Assembly: GCA_902615025.1 (NCBI GenBank)
Contig: CACMNV010000003.1
Span: 1 to 64,000 of the forward strand
Direction: 5' to 3'
DNA length: 64,000 nt
Origin: an uncultured SAR116 cluster alpha proteobacterium
GTDB taxonomy: Bacteria; Pseudomonadota; Alphaproteobacteria; Puniceispirillales; Marisalimonadaceae
The position numbers and the translations under genes were made by a program. Shown in pieces: positions 60,732 to 64,000 of the stretch. How positions within the stretch are numbered: the stretch's first letter is position 1; every line of letters starts with the position of its first letter. The notes beneath the pieces were generated by a model. The model was not told the DNA's origin and searched no databases. It saw nothing but the letters and a program-made list of their open reading frames with translations.

Positions 60732-61615
60732 AGGTTTAAACTTTTCTTAAAAAAGGATAGACCATTCAAAACCATATCATTTGAATTGAATAATTGAATA
60801 GATTTTGATCTTCCATTTAATATTAATTCATAGTACTTATTCAAATTTGAAGATCCTATTATTACTAAGTCTTTATCTTCCCAATAGGTCCTACTTCCAG
60901 ACAATTCTATACCTAATAAATAACCTACTAATTTTGAATTGTTGGATATTTTATTTGAGTTTTTTAATAAATTTTCAGCACGTATTTCAAATAACTTATT
61001 AGAAATAAAAGATGGATTTTCTATAATTAAATTAGCAGCCGATTTAACAATTTCATTTTCAAGTCTAGTAGTATTTAAACTATGTTTTAAAATAGAATAT
61101 TTTTTTACTATTTCATATAACTCACCAGTTAAATATGTTGTAAATTCACAAATATTATAACTTTTCAAATTGACCCATTTACTATGTGTTCCTGGTAAAC
61201 ATATAGAACCATTAAAACCAATATTATTTAAAAGAAAACCAGCTATTTGAGTTTCTTCACCTCTCATTACATCCGATGGATTAAATTGAGATACACCTGA
61301 TAGTATATGGACATTGATATCATCAAGAATATTTAAAGTTTTAAAATTAAGGTTTCTGACATTACAGGGAGATTTTATATAAGGCACCTCAATCCAACCT
61401 TGTTTTGCCCCTACCATTCCACTAGCGATAACAATATTGATATTAAATTTTTTTTTCCAAGGAGTTATATTTTTTACAAATGTATTTTCAAATTCTTTTT
61501 TATCAACAAATTTCATGCCTTCTTGGGTAGAAACCTGATCGATAACATTATTATTCTCCATTAGGTAAGCTCTAAAATTAGATGTCCCCCAATCTAGAGC
61601 TACCCAGTGATTCAT
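60728..61615 (-). CDS. dgoK: 2-dehydro-3-deoxygalactonokinase
   Basis: A 295-aa sugar-acid kinase of the DgoK family, phosphorylating 2-keto-3-deoxygalactonate before aldol cleavage. N-terminal phosphate loop ALDWGTSNFRAYLMEN, the DgoK motif ASGMVGAKQGWIEVPYI, SDVMRGEETQIAGFLL, and the glycine-rich GSICLPGTHSKWVNL are all seen. It overlaps dgoA by four bases and follows the aldehyde dehydrogenase gene by 18. Confidence 0.9.
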   Translation of the reverse strand: MNHWVALDWGTSNFRAYLMENNNVIDQVSTQEGMKFVDKKEFENTFVKNITPWKKKFNINIVIASGMVGAKQGWIEVPYIKSPCNVRNLNFKTLNILDDINVHILSGVSQFNPSDVMRGEETQIAGFLLNNIGFNGSICLPGTHSKWVNLKSYNICEFTTYLTGELYEIVKKYSILKHSLNTTRLENEIVKSAANLIIENPSFISNKLFEIRAENLLKNSNKISNNSKLVGYLLGIELSGSRTYWEDKDLVIIGSSNLNKYYELILNGRSKSIQLFNSNDMVLNGLSFFKKSLNL

Positions 61616-61633
61616 AAAGCTAATAACAAAAAA

Positions 61634-63076
61634 TTATAAACCTGTTTGAGAAACTAATTTAGTAGTCATATAAGCTTCCAAACCTTCAGGACCACCTTCG
61701 GAACCATAACCTGAATCTTTAACACCACCAAATGGAGTGTCTACTAAGCCTAATCCGTGATGGTTGATTGAAACTTGCCCACTTTCAATACCAGCTCCTA
61801 ATTCTTGAGCTTTTTTATTTGAATTAGTGTAAGCATATGCAGCTAACCCATAATCAAGTCTATTAGCTTCTTGTATGACTTCTTCCATTTTTGAAAATGA
61901 TGAAATTGGCGCCAATGGTCCAAATGGTTCTTCATTCATAATTCTTGCGTCCTGGCTAACATTGGTCATTACAGTTGGTTCAAAAAAGTAACCTTTATTG
62001 CCTTTTCTTTTTCCACCAGTAAGAATTTTTGCACCTTTTTCAACTGCATCTGAAACGAAGCCCTCAATAGCTGTCAGTCTTCTATCATGAGCTAAAGGAC
62101 CCATTTTGACGCCATCTTCAAGACCATTACCAACATTAAGTTCCTCTGCTTTTTTTACAAAACCGTCAACAAATTTATTGTAAACTGAGTCATGGACTAA
62201 AAAACGTGTTGGTGAGATACAAACTTGACCTGCATTTCTAAATTTATTAGCACTTAATATTTTTACCGCTACATCTACATCAGCATCTTCACACACTATA
62301 GCAGGAGAATGTCCTCCTAATTCCATAGTAACTCTTTTCATATGTGCACCAGCTAGAGCAGCAAGCTGTTTACCTACGGCTGTAGAACCAGTAAATGTTA
62401 CTTTTCGAATAATTGGATGCGGTATTAAATATTCAGATATTTCAGCAGGTATTCCAAAAACAAGATTAAGAGACCCTTTTGGCATTCCAGCTTCATCAAA
62501 AGCTTTTACCAATTCAGCAACACTTGCTGGAGTTTCTTCAGGGCCTTTCACAATAGCTGTGCAACCTGCAGCAAAAGCAGCAGCTATTTTTTTAACAACT
62601 TGATTTATTGGGAAATTCCATGGAGTAAATGCTGCTATTACACCAACTGGTTCTTTAAAAACAAATTGATAAATACCTTTTGCCCTTGGAGGTATTATTC
62701 TACCATAAGCGCGTCTACCTTCTTCAGCGTACCATTCAATTGAATCGGCTGCACCTAGAGTTTCTATCATTGCTTCCGCTAAAGGCTTGCCTTGTTCCAT
62801 AGTCAAAAGTTTTGCAATATAATCTGCTCTTGATCTAAAAATATCAGCAGCTTTTCTCATAATTTTTGATCTTTCATAGGCAGAAACATCCTTCCAATCT
62901 TTAAAAGCTTTATCTGCGGCAGATAGAGCAATATCTAGATCTTCTTTTCTAGCATGTGATAATTTTCCAATAACTTCTTCCGTGGCTGGATTAATAATTT
63001 CTAGGGTTTCTTTAGAAACGGAATCTCTCCATTCTCCATCTAAAAATAATTGTGTATTTGGATAGTTTTGTAACAT
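61634..63076 (-). CDS. NAD(P)-dependent aldehyde dehydrogenase (succinate-semialdehyde/2-oxoglutarate-semialdehyde type)
   Basis: A 480-aa ALDH. Catalytic Cys lies in [14 protein letters not shown] (about 286), catalytic Glu in [12 protein letters not shown] (about 252), with NAD site [12 protein letters not shown] and the Asn of the substrate pocket in [11 protein letters not shown]. The set is typical of semialdehyde dehydrogenases. In an operon with dgoA/dgoK the substrate may be 2-oxoglutarate semialdehyde or a sugar-derived aldehyde, but succinate semialdehyde fits equally by sequence. Confidence 0.9.
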   Translation of the reverse strand: MLQNYPNTQLFLDGEWRDSVSKETLEIINPATEEVIGKLSHARKEDLDIALSAADKAFKDWKDVSAYERSKIMRKAADIFRSRADYIAKLLTMEQGKPLAEAMIETLGAADSIEWYAEEGRRAYGRIIPPRAKGIYQFVFKEPVGVIAAFTPWNFPINQVVKKIAAAFAAGCTAIVKGPEETPASVAELVKAFDEAGMPKGSLNLVFGIPAEISEYLIPHPIIRKVTFTGSTAVGKQLAALAGAHMKRVTMELGGHSPAIVCEDADVDVAVKILSANKFRNAGQVCISPTRFLVHDSVYNKFVDGFVKKAEELNVGNGLEDGVKMGPLAHDRRLTAIEGFVSDAVEKGAKILTGGKRKGNKGYFFEPTVMTNVSQDARIMNEEPFGPLAPISSFSKMEEVIQEANRLDYGLAAYAYTNSNKKAQELGAGIESGQVSINHHGLGLVDTPFGGVKDSGYGSEGGPEGLEAYMTTKLVSQTGL

Positions 63077-63087
63077 TTTATTCTCCG

Positions 63088-64000
63088 TTATTTTAAATTT
63101 AATTTTTTCTTCGCATAAGATAGCGCTAATGGAAATTTTTCTTCAAATAATTTTAAATCTTTATCAGTTCCTGCTGATACTCTTATACAACGATTTTCTG
63201 GACTAGTAAAAGGCATTCTTACAAAAATGCCATTTGATATTAAAAAATCTAAAACATTTTTTGCAAAAATACCATCATAGCCACAATCAATAGCAAGAAA
63301 ATTGGTATAACTTTTTATAAATTTGCAATTATTTGAAATTACAATTTGTTCTAATTTTTTTAAAGATTTTTTTACTTTTAAAATTACATCTTCTAAGTGC
63401 CTATTATCTTTTAATGATGCTATGGCAGCAAATTGAGAGACCCTATTTATGCCGAAATGATTTCTAATTTTATCAAAATTATTTATTAATTTTTTATGAC
63501 CTATGCCATAACCTATACGTGCACCTGCCAACCCATAAGCTTTTGAAAAAGTTCTCATTCTAATTAAATTTTCCTGATTGATATCTATGTCAATCAATTC
63601 GTCTACAGAAACAAAATCGGCGTATGCTTCATCTAGACAAATTAGTGTTTCTCTAGGTACTTCGGTGGTAAATTTTTTCATTTCAGCTTTTTTATTAAAT
63701 GTTCCCATCGGATTATTTGGATTTGAAACATACACAATTTTTGGAAACTCAATTTTGCAAATTTTCAATAAACTATCAAGATTTTCAAAGTCATTTTTAA
63801 AAGGAATTTTTTTTAATTTTCCACCATATCCATTTACATGATAATTAAATGTTGGATAAGATCCGTCAGTTGTTACAACATTATCCCTGGGCTCTACAAA
63901 CATCCTAACAAGATAACCTAAAAGTCCATCAATACCCTCACCAATAATAATATTTTCTGGTTTTACATTATGCTTTTTGGCTATTTCAATTTTAAGGTCA
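63088..64000 (-). CDS. Aminotransferase class I/II, histidinol-phosphate aminotransferase-like (5' end outside window)
   Basis: The ORF track starts at an internal ATG (63903), but the frame stays open to the window edge and reads [18 protein letters not shown] upstream, a normal HisC-type N-domain segment, so the gene continues beyond 64000. Visible motifs: the PLP-phosphate region [23 protein letters not shown] (PLP Asp), the Schiff-base Lys in [17 protein letters not shown] and the C-terminal Arg in [10 protein letters not shown]. Substrate could be histidinol phosphate or another amino acid. It lies 11 bases ahead of the aldehyde dehydrogenase gene. Confidence 0.85.
   Translation of the reverse strand, partial: DLKIEIAKKHNVKPENIIIGEGIDGLLGYLVRMFVEPRDNVVTTDGSYPTFNYHVNGYGGKLKKIPFKNDFENLDSLLKICKIEFPKIVYVSNPNNPMGTFNKKAEMKKFTTEVPRETLICLDEAYADFVSVDELIDIDINQENLIRMRTFSKAYGLAGARIGYGIGHKKLINNFDKIRNHFGINRVSQFAAIASLKDNRHLEDVILKVKKSLKKLEQIVISNNCKFIKSYTNFLAIDCGYDGIFAKNVLDFLISNGIFVRMPFTSPENRCIRVSAGTDKDLKLFEEKFPLALSYAKKKLNLK

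Overview
The window is AT-rich, tightly packed DNA from a streamlined alphaproteobacterium, most likely a marine SAR11-type (Pelagibacterales) or similar free-living lineage such as AEGEAN-169/HIMB59. This rests on the very low G+C, tiny or negative intergenic gaps, one bifunctional RelA/SpoT, the housekeeping order era-rnc-lepB-acpS-pdxJ-rsh-rpoZ-folK-smpB-dapA, a DUF3333-type PstA, DUF2842 and DUF2256 proteins, and a TPP riboswitch in front of an HMP-type binding protein. Exact clade placement is inference; no rRNA is present.

Layout. 1-8.5 kb: core minus-strand genes (era partial, rnc, lepB, acpS, pdxJ, DUF2062, rsh, rpoZ, folK, smpB, dapA), with a broken uracil-DNA-glycosylase-like gene between folK and smpB. 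8.6-17.4 kb: metabolic and transport genes on alternating strands (threonine/serine dehydratase, nitroreductase, TauE, DUF2256, PQQ sugar dehydrogenase, TauD-like dioxygenase, SDR, VOC, MFS, DUF2842, DadA-like oxidase), many convergent pairs overlapping at their stops. 17.4-22.9 kb: pstSCAB-phoU behind a clear Pho box. 22.9-26.9 kb: enoyl-CoA hydratase, then an arsenate-resistance pair (GAPDH plus ArsJ) and a glutaredoxin-DinB fusion. 26.9-32.8 kb: a branched-chain-type ABC importer with a downstream amidase.

32.8-38.5 kb is the accessory segment: a decayed C-terminal copy of arsJ, two unrecognised genes, a decayed tRNA-Pro(UGG), then a four-gene operon of foreign composition (DUF1538 double-repeat membrane protein, two PII-like proteins, a coiled-coil protein), closed by an intact tRNA-Pro(UGG). 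The two tRNA copies share a 12-bp direct repeat at their 3' ends, the geometry of an old tRNA-targeted integration. The operon is the best candidate for an undescribed system: a membrane transporter with its own pair of PII-type regulators.

38.5-50.4 kb: DUF192, histone-deacetylase-like hydrolase, thiamin-precursor ABC permease, TPP riboswitch and ThiY-like binding protein, then an Mrp-type cation/proton antiporter operon with three antiporter-like subunits, followed by CoxG, a 42-aa membrane peptide and an IscU/SufU-like protein. 50.5-64 kb: ETF-ubiquinone oxidoreductase, a DMT transporter, a MarR-headed operon (marR-emrA-emrB-homocysteine methyltransferase-MoxR-VWA-thioesterase) with a palindromic operator at its head, and a 2-keto-3-deoxy-sugar-acid operon (aldolase, kinase, aldehyde dehydrogenase, partial aminotransferase).

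Taken together, the genes describe an oligotroph that scavenges phosphate while expelling the arsenate that comes with it, imports a thiamin precursor, exchanges Na+/H+, and feeds on amino acids, amides and sugar acids.
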